The notes under the pieces are model-generated. The model saw only the letters and a list, made by a program, of their open reading frames with translations, had not been told where the DNA came from and ran no database searches. DNA of 64,000 nt, from positions 38,607-102,606 of the forward strand of contig JAWKWH010000006.1 in NCBI GenBank assembly GCA_041397625.1, given 5' to 3'. Of the stretch, positions 8,391-17,832 are shown piece by piece (position 1 is the first letter of the stretch; the number at the start of each line of letters is the position of its first letter). The translations under genes and the position numbers were made by a program. The DNA is from JAWKWH01 sp041397625 (GTDB lineage Bacteria > Pseudomonadota > Alphaproteobacteria > Rhizobiales > Rhizobiaceae).

Positions 8391-9498
8391 GCGCCTCAAA
8401 ACGCTCACCGAATCCGACATCGAGGCCCTGGAGATCGGCTCGGCGATCCTGGGAACCGGCGGCGGCGGCAATCCCTATATCGGCAAGCTGCGCGCCCGCC
8501 AGGCGTTGCGCGAGGGCTACCCGATGCGGCTGATCTCGCTGGAGGATCTCGACGACGACGCCAAGGTGATCTCGCTCGGCGGCATCGGCGCGCCGCTGAT
8601 CTCGCACGAGCGCATCAAGGAGGGTCGCGAGGGCCTGCGTTGCGTGCGCGCGCTGGAAGAACGCCTCGGCTTCAAGGCCGACGCCATCGCCTGCGAGGAG
8701 ATCGGCGGCCAGAACGCCATGGAACCGCTGATCACAGCGTCCTATGCCGGCCTGCCGGTGGTCGACAGCGACGGCATGGGCCGCGCCTTTCCGGAAATGC
8801 AGATGACCACATACGCGATCTACGGCCATCGCTCCACGCCCAGCGTGATGTGCGACCTGCACGGCAATGTGGTGATCTTCGACCACGCGATCACCGAGAA
8901 ATGGCATGAACGCATGGCCCGCGCCTGCGTCATCGCGCAAGGCGGGGCCTCCACCTTGGCGAGCGCGCCGATGACCGGCGCCTATATCAAGCGCTTCTCC
9001 ATCCCCAACTCCTACACCAAGGCCATCGCGCTCGGCCACGCCGTCATGGATGCCCGCAAGCGCAACAGCGATCCGATAGCCACCATATGCGAGATGGAGA
9101 ACGGCCGTCTGGTCTTCACCGGCAAGATTATCGACCTCAAGCGCTACCTGCAGGGCGGCTTCGTCCGCGGCGAGGCCGAACTGGAGGGCTTCGACCGTTA
9201 CGACGACCAGCCGGCCTCGGTGCTGATCCAGAACGAAAACCTCGTCTTCAAGCGCAACGGCGAAGTCGAGGTCGCGGTGCCGGACCTGATCATCATTCTC
9301 GATATCGATTCCGGCGAGGCGATCACCACCGAGATGCTGCGCTACGGCCAGCGCGTCGCCATCGTCGCCCTGCCCTGCCACCCGTTGCTGCGCACGCAGC
9401 AGGCGCTTGAAGTGGTCGGACCCAAGGGTTTCGGACTGGACGACATCACCTACCAGCCGATGGAGGCTGGCGACACCGCAAGGAGCGACCCGAAATGA
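8374..9498 (+). CDS. DUF917 protein, first copy (S-methyl-thiohydantoin desulfurase-like family)
   Basis: A 374-residue protein of the DUF917 family. From memory this Pfam family has been renamed after an S-methyl thiohydantoin desulfurase. Conserved blocks are the glycine-rich LGTGGGGNPYIGK near residues 26-38 and VVDSDGMGRAFPEMQM near 128-143. The ATG at 8374 was preferred because the alignable region begins shortly after it; the longer frame upstream overlaps the hydantoinase heavily. It ends with a 4-nt overlap with the second copy. Members are usually found next to HyuA-type proteins, as here. A role in processing a hydantoin-like compound is an inference. Confidence 0.8.
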   Translation: MLSRPERLKTLTESDIEALEIGSAILGTGGGGNPYIGKLRARQALREGYPMRLISLEDLDDDAKVISLGGIGAPLISHERIKEGREGLRCVRALEERLGFKADAIACEEIGGQNAMEPLITASYAGLPVVDSDGMGRAFPEMQMTTYAIYGHRSTPSVMCDLHGNVVIFDHAITEKWHERMARACVIAQGGASTLASAPMTGAYIKRFSIPNSYTKAIALGHAVMDARKRNSDPIATICEMENGRLVFTGKIIDLKRYLQGGFVRGEAELEGFDRYDDQPASVLIQNENLVFKRNGEVEVAVPDLIIILDIDSGEAITTEMLRYGQRVAIVALPCHPLLRTQQALEVVGPKGFGLDDITYQPMEAGDTARSDPK

Positions 9499-10589
9499 CC
9501 AAACTCACGATTTCGGCCGCGGACATGGAACCGATCGCGCTCGGAGGCGCCTTCCTGGGCACCGGCGGCGGCGGCGACCCGCATATCGGCAAGCTGATGG
9601 CCAGGGCGGCAATCGAGGAGCACGGGCCGGTCCAGGTGATCGGCGCCGACGATGTCGCCGACGACGCGCTGTGCGTGCCGGTGTGCATGATGGGTGCGCC
9701 GACCGTGATGGTCGAGAAGCTGCCGCGCGGCGACGAGGCCCAGGGGGCGCTGCAGCAGCTCGAAACCTTCCTCGGCCGCAAGGCCGACGCGCTGATCTGC
9801 ATCGAGGCCGGCGGGCTGAATTCGACCATTCCCTTCGCCGTCGCCTCGGCCACCGGCCTGCCGCTCATCGATGGCGACGGCATGGGCCGCGCCTTTCCCG
9901 AACTGCAGATGGTGAGCTTCACCATGCATGGCATCGCCGCCACGCCGATGGTGATCGCCGACGAGAAGGGCAACTCGTCGGTCATCAATACGATTTCCAA
10001 CCAATGGACGGAGAGGCTCGCGCGCGCCCAGACCGTCGAGATGGGCGGCGCCGCGCTGGTGGCGCTCTACCCGATGACAGGCAAGCAGATGAAGACCGGT
10101 ATCCTGCGCGGCACGCTGTCGCTCATCAAGGAGATCGGCGAGACGATCGCCGGCGAGCGCGCCAAAAACCGCAACCCGGCCGGGGCGCTGATCGGCCGGC
10201 TCGACGGCAAACGCCTGTTCACCGCGCGCGTCGTCGACATCGAGCGGCGCACCACCGGCGGCTTCGCCCGCGGCAAGGCGCTGCTCAAGGGCGTCGACGC
10301 CGACGCCGGCAAGAACTTCTCGGTCGAGTTCCAAAACGAGTTCCTGATCGCCCGCGAGGAAGATGGCGCAGCACTTGCAACGACGCCGGACCTCATCTGC
10401 GCCCTGGACGCCGATGGCGGCCTGCCGATCACCACCGAACAACTGCGCTACGGTCTCGCCCTGTCGTTCATCGGCCTGCCGAGCGACGCCCAGTGGCGCA
10501 CCAAGGCTGGTATCGACCTCGTTGGCCCGCGCTACTTCGGCTACGAGCAGGATTTCGTGCCGCTGGAGGACATCACGAAGGCCGCCTGA
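9495..10589 (+). CDS. DUF917 protein, second copy
   Basis: A 364-residue paralogue of the preceding gene, starting inside its stop codon (ATGA). It keeps the same blocks: LGTGGGGDPHIGK and LIDGDGMGRAFPELQM. Elsewhere the two proteins differ widely (EAGGLNSTIP here against EIGGQNAMEP in the first copy). This looks like an old duplication or two subunits of one enzyme rather than a recent tandem copy. Close coupling with the hydantoinase suggests that both copies are made in similar amounts. The individual reaction of each copy cannot be assigned from sequence. Confidence 0.8.
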   Translation: MTKLTISAADMEPIALGGAFLGTGGGGDPHIGKLMARAAIEEHGPVQVIGADDVADDALCVPVCMMGAPTVMVEKLPRGDEAQGALQQLETFLGRKADALICIEAGGLNSTIPFAVASATGLPLIDGDGMGRAFPELQMVSFTMHGIAATPMVIADEKGNSSVINTISNQWTERLARAQTVEMGGAALVALYPMTGKQMKTGILRGTLSLIKEIGETIAGERAKNRNPAGALIGRLDGKRLFTARVVDIERRTTGGFARGKALLKGVDADAGKNFSVEFQNEFLIAREEDGAALATTPDLICALDADGGLPITTEQLRYGLALSFIGLPSDAQWRTKAGIDLVGPRYFGYEQDFVPLEDITKAA

Positions 10590-10626
10590 CACCACGAACC
10601 ACCGCCGCACAAAAAAGGAGAAGGAC

Positions 10627-12198
10627 ATGAAACGAACATTACCGCTCGCCCTTGCCGCTTTACTGGGTGCCAGCGCCTTGTCGCCGGTCGCGATGGCGCA
10701 GGACAAGATATCCCTCGTCGTCAACGCCGTGCAGATCTTCGGCACCATCGATCCGGCCAAGGTCAACGACTACACCGAATACATGGCGATCGTTAATCTC
10801 TACGACGCGCTGACCACCGTCGACGCCGACGGCAACGTCGTGCCCCAGCTCGCCGAAAGCTGGGATATTTCGGACGACAGCAAGACCTACACATTCAAGC
10901 TGAAGTCCGACGCCACCTTCCAGGACGGCAGCCCGGTCGAGGCCAAGGACGTCGTCTATTCGATGCAGCGCCTGCTCTCGATCAACGAAGGCCCGTCCTA
11001 CCTGTTTTCCGGCCTGGTCGAAGCCGACAACGTCAAGGCGCTCGACGACCACACGGTCGAGATTACGCTCAACCGCATCTATGCGCCGTTCATCTCCAAT
11101 ACGCCGCTGATCCTCGTGGTCAATTCGGACCTGGTGAACGAGCAGAACGACGGCGAATGGGGCGAGACCTATCTTGCCGACAATTCCGCCGGCGCCGGCC
11201 CCTACAAGCTGGCAAGCTGGACCCGCGGCGCGCAGATGGTGATGGACCGCAACGCGGACTATCACATGGGCTGGCCAAAGGAGCGGCCGATCGACGAACT
11301 GCGTTTCGTCGTCACCCGCGACGAGGCGACGGTCAAGGCGCTCGCCACCAAGGGCGAACTCGGTATGTCGTCGCAATACCAGTCGAACGAGACCTATGAC
11401 GCCATCGGTGCCACCGACGGCTACAAGATCATTTCGGCGGACACGGCGACGGGTTTCTACATCAAGCTCAACAACCAGGTGCCGCCGACCGACGACGTGC
11501 ACATCCGCCGCGCCATCGCCTATGCGATGGATTACCAGACGATCCGCGACGTCATCTTTCCGGGCGGCGAGTTGAGAGGACCGCTCGCGTCGGTCTTCGC
11601 CGACGCCCATCTCGATAGCCTGCCGGCGCCGGAGTTCAACCTGGAAAAGGCCAAGGAAGAGGTCGCGAAGTCGAAATATGCCGGCGAGACGCCGATCAAG
11701 ATCTCCCATGCCTATGTCGCCAAGACCGCCTTCGAGGAGGAGATCGGCCTGCTGTTCAAGTCGACGCTGGAGACCATCGGCTTCGCGGTCGAGTTGCAGC
11801 CCGAACCGTGGAACCGCATCACCGAGCTCGCCTCCAGCGTGGAGACGACACCGGCCTCCACGCAGGTCTTCTACGGACCGACCTATCCGTCGCCGGATTC
11901 GGTCTTCTACGTGCAGTATCATTCCAAGGCCAAGGGCACCTGGTCGTCGATGGAATGGGTCATGGATCCGGAGATCGACGCGCTGATCGACAAGTCGCGC
12001 GCCGAGACGGACGCCGCGGCGCGCAACGGGATCTACAAGGAGATCCAGCAGAAGCTGCATGATCGCCAGTCCGACGTCTACCTGCTGACGCAGAAGAAGC
12101 GTTTCGCCGCCAACAAGTGCCTCCAGGGTTACGCCTGGGTGCCGATGCAGAGCTGGGATACCGACTTCTCGCGCTTCTGGTGGGATTGCGAGGGCTGA
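10627..12198 (+). CDS. ABC transporter substrate-binding protein, family 5 (DppA/OppA type)
   Basis: A 523-residue periplasmic binding protein. The ATG at 10627 follows AAAAAGGAGAAGGAC and gives a clean signal peptide (basic MKR, hydrophobic core, cleavage after AMA near residue 22). The mature part has the family-5 pattern: an N-terminal block with VVPQLAESWDISDDSKTYTF, then FQDGSPVEAKDVVYSMQR, and a later RRAIAYAMDYQTI. It is the last gene of the operon and is followed by a strong terminator. It should capture the substrate handled by the permeases and ATPase upstream. The ligand may be a cyclic or modified amino-acid derivative rather than a peptide, given the enzymes in the operon. Confidence 0.93.
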   Translation: MKRTLPLALAALLGASALSPVAMAQDKISLVVNAVQIFGTIDPAKVNDYTEYMAIVNLYDALTTVDADGNVVPQLAESWDISDDSKTYTFKLKSDATFQDGSPVEAKDVVYSMQRLLSINEGPSYLFSGLVEADNVKALDDHTVEITLNRIYAPFISNTPLILVVNSDLVNEQNDGEWGETYLADNSAGAGPYKLASWTRGAQMVMDRNADYHMGWPKERPIDELRFVVTRDEATVKALATKGELGMSSQYQSNETYDAIGATDGYKIISADTATGFYIKLNNQVPPTDDVHIRRAIAYAMDYQTIRDVIFPGGELRGPLASVFADAHLDSLPAPEFNLEKAKEEVAKSKYAGETPIKISHAYVAKTAFEEEIGLLFKSTLETIGFAVELQPEPWNRITELASSVETTPASTQVFYGPTYPSPDSVFYVQYHSKAKGTWSSMEWVMDPEIDALIDKSRAETDAAARNGIYKEIQQKLHDRQSDVYLLTQKKRFAANKCLQGYAWVPMQSWDTDFSRFWWDCEG

Positions 12199-12220
12199 TC
12201 TTCGACACCACCGCGCAAGG

Positions 12221-12248
12221 AGGCCGGCCATCGCATGATGGCCGGCCT
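12221..12248 (+). terminator. Rho-independent terminator after the solute-binding protein
   Basis: A perfect 12-bp stem, AGGCCGGCCATC (12221-12232) and GATGGCCGGCCT (12237-12248), closes a GCAT loop and is followed by TT. It lies 22 bp past the stop and ends the importer/hydantoinase operon, separating it from the class V PLP enzyme. Confidence 0.8.
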
Positions 12249-12384
12249 TTGTCGTGGGCGCCAGGCTATGTCGACATTCTGATTTCGGGGCTTGCGCCGC
12301 CCGGCCGGAAATGGCTCAACTCGCCGCCAACGCAACGCCTTCCCGAGTAAGTTCCCCGATGCCCCACACGATTGGTGATAAGAG

Positions 12385-13647
12385 ATGATTGCCGAAAAAC
12401 CCGGCCTGATGGAGGCCGTCCGCGACCGTTTCGCCCATGTCGAGACCTGCCCGTTCGAGGGCCCGCGCATCTTCTTCGAGAACGCCGGCGGCGCGCTGCG
12501 CCTCAAATCGGTGGTCGAGACCTCGGCCGCCTATGCCGGCTATCCGGACAACCAGGGTCGCGACAACGCCGCTTCCGCCGCGCTGATGGCGTCGATCGAG
12601 CGCGGCAGGGCCGACATGCGGCTGTTCTTCAACGCGCCGGACGGCGAGGTCTTCGTCGGCGAAAGCGGCACGGAAGTGCTGTTCCGCCTCGTGCGTACCG
12701 CCGCCCTCGGCGCGGAACCCGGCGGCATCATGCTCGGCTCGACACTCGAACATCCCGCATCGCGCAGCGCCATGGCGCGCTGGGCCTCCGTGACCGGACG
12801 ACCGCATGTGCTCGTTGCCCACGACGACGCCACCGGCACGGTCGGCCTCGACGCCTATCTCGACCACGTCACCGCCGACACCCGCGTCGCAACAGTCGTG
12901 CATACGTCGCCGGTCACCGGCATGGCGGTCGATGTCACGGCCATCGCCCAAGCGATCCGGCAGAAGGCGCCCGATTGCTACATCGTCGTCGACGGCATCC
13001 AGCATGCCAGCCACGGCCATGTCGACTGTGCCGCCTACGGCGCCGACGGCTACGCGGTCTCGCCCTACAAGATGTTCTCGCGCCACGGCTATGGCGTCGG
13101 CTGGGCCTCCGGCCGGCTGTCGCGATGCGCCAAGGACCAGATCGTCGGCGGGCCGGCCGCCAACTGGGAGCTAGGCACCCGCGATGCCGGCGCCTATGCG
13201 ACCTTTTCCGACGTGGTCGACTATCTCGACTGGCTCGGATCGCAGTTCAGCACGTCGAAAGACCGGCGCGGGCGCATCGAGGCGGCGGCCGCCGCCATCC
13301 ACGCGCACGAGGCCGAACTGACCGGGGCGTTTCTGCACGGCACCGGCAATCTGCGCGGCCTGACCGAGATGCCCGGCGTGACGATCATCGGCGGCACCGC
13401 GGTCGAGGGACGCGAGGGCGTCGTCTCGCTGGTGCTCGAGGGAACCGAGCCCGCCGATCTCGTCTCGTTCCTGCGCGGCCAGGGCATCCGCGCCCATGTC
13501 CGCAGGAACGACCACTATTCCGGCAATGTCCTCGATCCGCTCGGGCTCGACGCCTGCGTGCGCGTCTCGATCTGCCACTACAACACGGTTGCCGAGGTCG
13601 CCCGTTTCCTCGCCGCCACCGAACTGGCGGTCGAGCAGCGGGCATGA
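12385..13647 (+). CDS. Class V aminotransferase / cysteine desulfurase-like PLP enzyme
   Basis: A 420-residue fold-type I PLP enzyme. The family pattern is seen in IFFENAGGALR near the N-terminus, the aspartate-glutamine-histidine block VDGIQHASHG, and the PLP lysine at about residue 229 in SPYKMFSRHGYG. It resembles cysteine-desulfurase-like or kynureninase-like members, but the mobile active-site cysteine loop of true desulfurases is not obvious. The ATG follows a weak GGTGATAAGAG. It sits 186 bp after the operon terminator, so it has its own promoter or is read through. A link to the hydantoinase/DUF917 pathway, for example in sulfur or amine release, is possible but unproven. Confidence 0.78.
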   Translation: MIAEKPGLMEAVRDRFAHVETCPFEGPRIFFENAGGALRLKSVVETSAAYAGYPDNQGRDNAASAALMASIERGRADMRLFFNAPDGEVFVGESGTEVLFRLVRTAALGAEPGGIMLGSTLEHPASRSAMARWASVTGRPHVLVAHDDATGTVGLDAYLDHVTADTRVATVVHTSPVTGMAVDVTAIAQAIRQKAPDCYIVVDGIQHASHGHVDCAAYGADGYAVSPYKMFSRHGYGVGWASGRLSRCAKDQIVGGPAANWELGTRDAGAYATFSDVVDYLDWLGSQFSTSKDRRGRIEAAAAAIHAHEAELTGAFLHGTGNLRGLTEMPGVTIIGGTAVEGREGVVSLVLEGTEPADLVSFLRGQGIRAHVRRNDHYSGNVLDPLGLDACVRVSICHYNTVAEVARFLAATELAVEQRA

Positions 13648-13682
13648 GCCCAAGTCGGCTGTCTGGGGGGCAAGGCGGCGCT

Positions 13683-13756
13683 TGGAGCGGGTAGCGGGAA
13701 TCGAACCCGCATATTCAGCTTGGAAGGCTGCTGCTCTACCATTGAGCTATACCCGC
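13683..13756 (-). tRNA. tRNA-Gly (anticodon TCC)
   Basis: Read on the minus strand, the sequence starts GCGGGTATAGCTCAATGGTA and folds into a standard cloverleaf: a seven-base acceptor stem, D arm, the anticodon loop CTTCCAA giving TCC, a T arm with GGTTCGATTCC, and an encoded CCA end. The length is 74 nt including CCA. It lies 32 bp after tRNA-Tyr on the same strand, and both are probably processed from one transcript. Confidence 0.97.
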
Positions 13757-13788
13757 GTCCGATACCGGGGCGATCATTTGCGCGTGGA

Positions 13789-13873
13789 TGGTGGAGGGGG
13801 CTGGATTCGAACCAGCGTAGCCTAAGGCGTCAGATTTACAGTCTGATGGATTTAACCACTCTCCCACCCCTCC
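13789..13873 (-). tRNA. tRNA-Tyr (anticodon GTA)
   Basis: Read on the minus strand, it starts GGAGGGGTGGGAGAGTGG and has the long variable arm of a class II tRNA. The anticodon stem-loop CAGACTGTAAATCTG gives GTA, and the T arm carries GGTTCGAATCC with an encoded CCA. The length is 85 nt, as expected for bacterial tRNA-Tyr. It is followed by tRNA-Gly, a pairing that is widespread upstream of a tuf gene in Proteobacteria; no tuf gene follows here. Confidence 0.97.
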
Positions 13874-14054
13874 GAGCCACGCGTTATGACAACGCCGCCG
13901 GTCAGGCGAAATGCCAGACCAGGTCGCGCGAAGGCGCCCGGATCGGGCGCATGCCTTATGGCTGCAAGGGCCATGCGTGTCAACAAGCAAGCGCCCGGCG
14001 ATGCAAGCCTATTTTGGCATTTGCCGCCGACGACGGCGCGGCTATAAGCGGCCC

Positions 14055-14885
14055 ATGAGCGATGGGGACGGCGGCAGCCGCAAGGACAGCCATTACGCGC
14101 GACTGCGACGCGCCCACCGACGGCGCGCCGGCGGCGGTCCGGCGACGGACCCGCAGGCCGTACCCGAAGGCCTGGTCAGGCTCTACGGCCTGCATACGGT
14201 TTCGGCGGCACTTGCCAATCCGCGCCGCCGCATCCGCTCGCTCAGGGTCACGCGCAACGCCGCCGCCCGCCTCGGGCTCGGCGAGCTTGCCGCGCTGCCC
14301 TTTGCCGCCGAACTCGTCGATCCCAGGGCGCTCGACGCGCTCTGCGGTTCGGATGCCGTACACCAGGGCGCGGTCATCGAGGCCGAGCCACTGGCGCCGA
14401 AACGGCTCTCCGCGCTCGGCGCGGACAGGCTCATACTTGTGCTCGACCAGGTCACCGATCCGCACAATGTCGGCGCCATCCTGCGTTCGGCGGTCGCGTT
14501 CGGCGCCGGCGCGCTGGTGACCACCTCGCGCCATTCGCCGACCGAAAGCGGCGTGCTGGCGAAATCGGCCTCCGGCGCGCTGGAACATATCGACCTGATC
14601 GAGGTTCGAAACCTGGCCGAGGCGCTTGACCAGATCGCCGCTGCCGGTTTCCAGACCATCGGGCTCGATTCGGAGGGTCCGGAGCGTCTGGAGCAAACGG
14701 TGACGTCCGATCGCATCGCGCTGGTGCTCGGCGCCGAGGGCAAGGGCCTGCGCCAGAAGACGCGGCAGACGGTTTCCGCGCTCGCGCGCCTCGACCTGCC
14801 CGGCGCCATCCGCTCGCTCAACGTGTCGAACGCCGCGGCAATCGCGCTCTACGTCGCGCAAACCCATCTGGAAAATCTGGACTAG
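14055..14885 (+). CDS. rlmB: 23S rRNA (guanosine-2'-O-)-methyltransferase, TrmH/SpoU family
   Basis: A 276-residue SPOUT methyltransferase that uses S-adenosylmethionine to 2'-O-methylate a guanosine in 23S rRNA. The N-terminal substrate-binding domain begins VRLYGLHTVSAAL. The three SpoU motifs are LVLDQVTDPHNVGAILRSA, LVLGAEGKGLR and LPGAIRSLNVSNAAAIALY, the last two forming the knotted cofactor site. The ATG at 14055 leaves a basic N-terminal tail of about 45 residues, which is usual in Rhizobiales. It is divergent from the two tRNA genes. The upstream frame continues further but has no family similarity and was left out. Confidence 0.92.
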   Translation: MSDGDGGSRKDSHYARLRRAHRRRAGGGPATDPQAVPEGLVRLYGLHTVSAALANPRRRIRSLRVTRNAAARLGLGELAALPFAAELVDPRALDALCGSDAVHQGAVIEAEPLAPKRLSALGADRLILVLDQVTDPHNVGAILRSAVAFGAGALVTTSRHSPTESGVLAKSASGALEHIDLIEVRNLAEALDQIAAAGFQTIGLDSEGPERLEQTVTSDRIALVLGAEGKGLRQKTRQTVSALARLDLPGAIRSLNVSNAAAIALYVAQTHLENLD

Positions 14886-14898
14886 ACTCGGTTTCCCG

Positions 14899-15081
14899 CC
14901 TCCCCCCTTGAGGGGAGGCACAAGAGACCGAACGAAGTGAAGGTCGATTGGGTGGGGGTACCAAGGAAGTACGATCTTCGCCCTTACCCCCACCCGGATC
15001 GGCGTCGGCAAGCCTTACTTCGAGCTTACTTGATGCAGAACCGGGCGGCCGCGCCTCTCCGACCTCCCCTCAAGGGGGAGG
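14899..15081. repeat. Dispersed composite palindromic repeat, copy A
   Basis: A 183-bp element just after rlmB, bounded by the near-palindromes CCTCCCCCCTTGAGGGGAGG (14899-14918) and CCTCCCCTCAAGGGGGAGG (15063-15081). Inside are a GAGACCGAACGAAG.GAAGGTCG segment and an inner inverted pair, GGGTGGGGGTA and TACCCCCACCC. The same order of blocks recurs at 48132-48281. It has no coding capacity and behaves like a REP/MITE-type intergenic element. It fills most of the gap between rlmB and the next gene. Confidence 0.85.
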
Positions 15082-15096
15082 TGGAATAGCCGGGCA

Positions 15097-16341
15097 TCAA
15101 TTACTTCTAACTGACCCTTCTCGGTCTCTCAGGCGCGCCGGCAACGAAAAATCAGGCTTCCACTCTGACACCAGCACGACGATCAGGCCGGAAATGAAGA
15201 CGAAATAGAACCGGTCGTCGGGCAGCGGAAAGCTGGCGAACTTGCCCAGCGTTCCGATGACGAGCGCGAAGGCGAGCGCATTGCCGCGCGCGCTCATCCG
15301 GCCGGCCTTGGCCAGCAACGCCCAGCCGGCGACGAGCAGCGCCAGCAGCATCGGCCAGTCATTGTCCATAAGCGCCACCACGGCGCCGCGCATATAGCCC
15401 TTGATCATCTCGACCAGCGAGAAGTCGGGCGAAAACCCGGTCATCGAGTTCTGGATCTCGATGCAGGAGAAATAGAAGTGCGGCCACCAGCCCGGATGGC
15501 CGCTGATCTTCTGGACGTAGAGCACGCAGGCCAGCGCGGCGAGGAACGTCGCCAGGATCGGCAGGAAACGCCGGCGAAACAATACGGCCGCGATCAAGAG
15601 CGCGAAGACGAGGATGATGTTGTCCGGGCGCACCAGCACCGAGACAACCAGCAGCGCGCAGGCCGCCAGATTGAGGCCGCGCGTCGCCAGCATGATCGCC
15701 GAAAGCGACACCAGCGCCAGCAGCATGTCCGGCGACGACGCCGTCGTCATGTGGGCATAGTCGGCCAGCACCAGGAGCGGCATCGCCACCACCGCGCCCT
15801 GCAGCGCCTGTCGCTGCCACAGCCACAGCAGCACCAGCAGGCCGACGCCGAGCGCCGGCAGCACGCTCAGCAGGATTGCCGCCTGCGCCAGTCCGGTCAG
15901 CGGCTCGAGCGCCCGCATCAGCGCCACATAGGCGATCTTGACCCGGTACATCGACAGTTGCGATTTGAAATCGGCCGGATTTTCCCACTGGTGCAGGTTG
16001 TACGGATTGCCTGCCTTGAGCTTGTAAAGCTGCGATTCGCGTGCGCCCGGCGTGATTTCCGCCCAAGCGTGTTCGTGCAGCGCCTGCGGATCCTCGTAGC
16101 GGTTTTCGAGCGCGGTCGCCACATAGGCCAGCATGTCCCAGTTGTAGTCGGGACGCACCACGCCGTAGGCGGCGATGCAAACCACGGTCATCACCGTAAG
16201 CGTGGCCGTGACGCGCTCCAGCACCGCGCGCGTCGCAAACCACCGCGTCAGCGTGCCGACAGGCCCGCTCGACAGCAACCGGCCGACCGGCGTCTGGCGC
16301 TCGTTCGTCGTCCGGCTGCCGCCATTGTCCGTCACGGCCAT
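15097..16341 (-). CDS. Polytopic membrane protein, GT-C glycosyltransferase-like
   Basis: A 414-residue inner-membrane protein with about nine or ten helices. No close family is recognised. The first large extracytoplasmic loop contains RPDYNWDMLAYVA, an acidic motif placed like the catalytic Asp of GT-C transferases that use polyprenyl-phosphate sugars. A second loop has YKLKAGNPYNLHQWE. The start is three bases after the aminotransferase stop, making it the last gene of the minus-strand operon 19271-15097. In that setting, transfer of a lipid-linked sugar in the periplasm is a reasonable hypothesis. A plain transporter or a protein of unknown function cannot be excluded. Confidence 0.75.
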   Translation of the reverse strand: MAVTDNGGSRTTNERQTPVGRLLSSGPVGTLTRWFATRAVLERVTATLTVMTVVCIAAYGVVRPDYNWDMLAYVATALENRYEDPQALHEHAWAEITPGARESQLYKLKAGNPYNLHQWENPADFKSQLSMYRVKIAYVALMRALEPLTGLAQAAILLSVLPALGVGLLVLLWLWQRQALQGAVVAMPLLVLADYAHMTTASSPDMLLALVSLSAIMLATRGLNLAACALLVVSVLVRPDNIILVFALLIAAVLFRRRFLPILATFLAALACVLYVQKISGHPGWWPHFYFSCIEIQNSMTGFSPDFSLVEMIKGYMRGAVVALMDNDWPMLLALLVAGWALLAKAGRMSARGNALAFALVIGTLGKFASFPLPDDRFYFVFISGLIVVLVSEWKPDFSLPARLRDREGSVRSN

Positions 16342-16344
16342 GGC

Positions 16345-17817
<1,473 letters not shown>

Positions 17818-17832
17818 GGCCTGTAGCGTCTC

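Noticed and set aside
5043..8471. Minus-strand open frame of 1142 codons opposite the ABC ATPase and hydantoinase
   Set aside because: It is rich in Asp/Gly/His/Arg, as expected from antisense reading of high-GC genes. The plus-strand genes have clear motifs and continuous coupling.
14886..15096. CRISPR-like repeat after rlmB
   Set aside because: The palindromes occur only twice with dissimilar sequence between them and recur elsewhere as a composite element, which fits a dispersed repeat, not an array.
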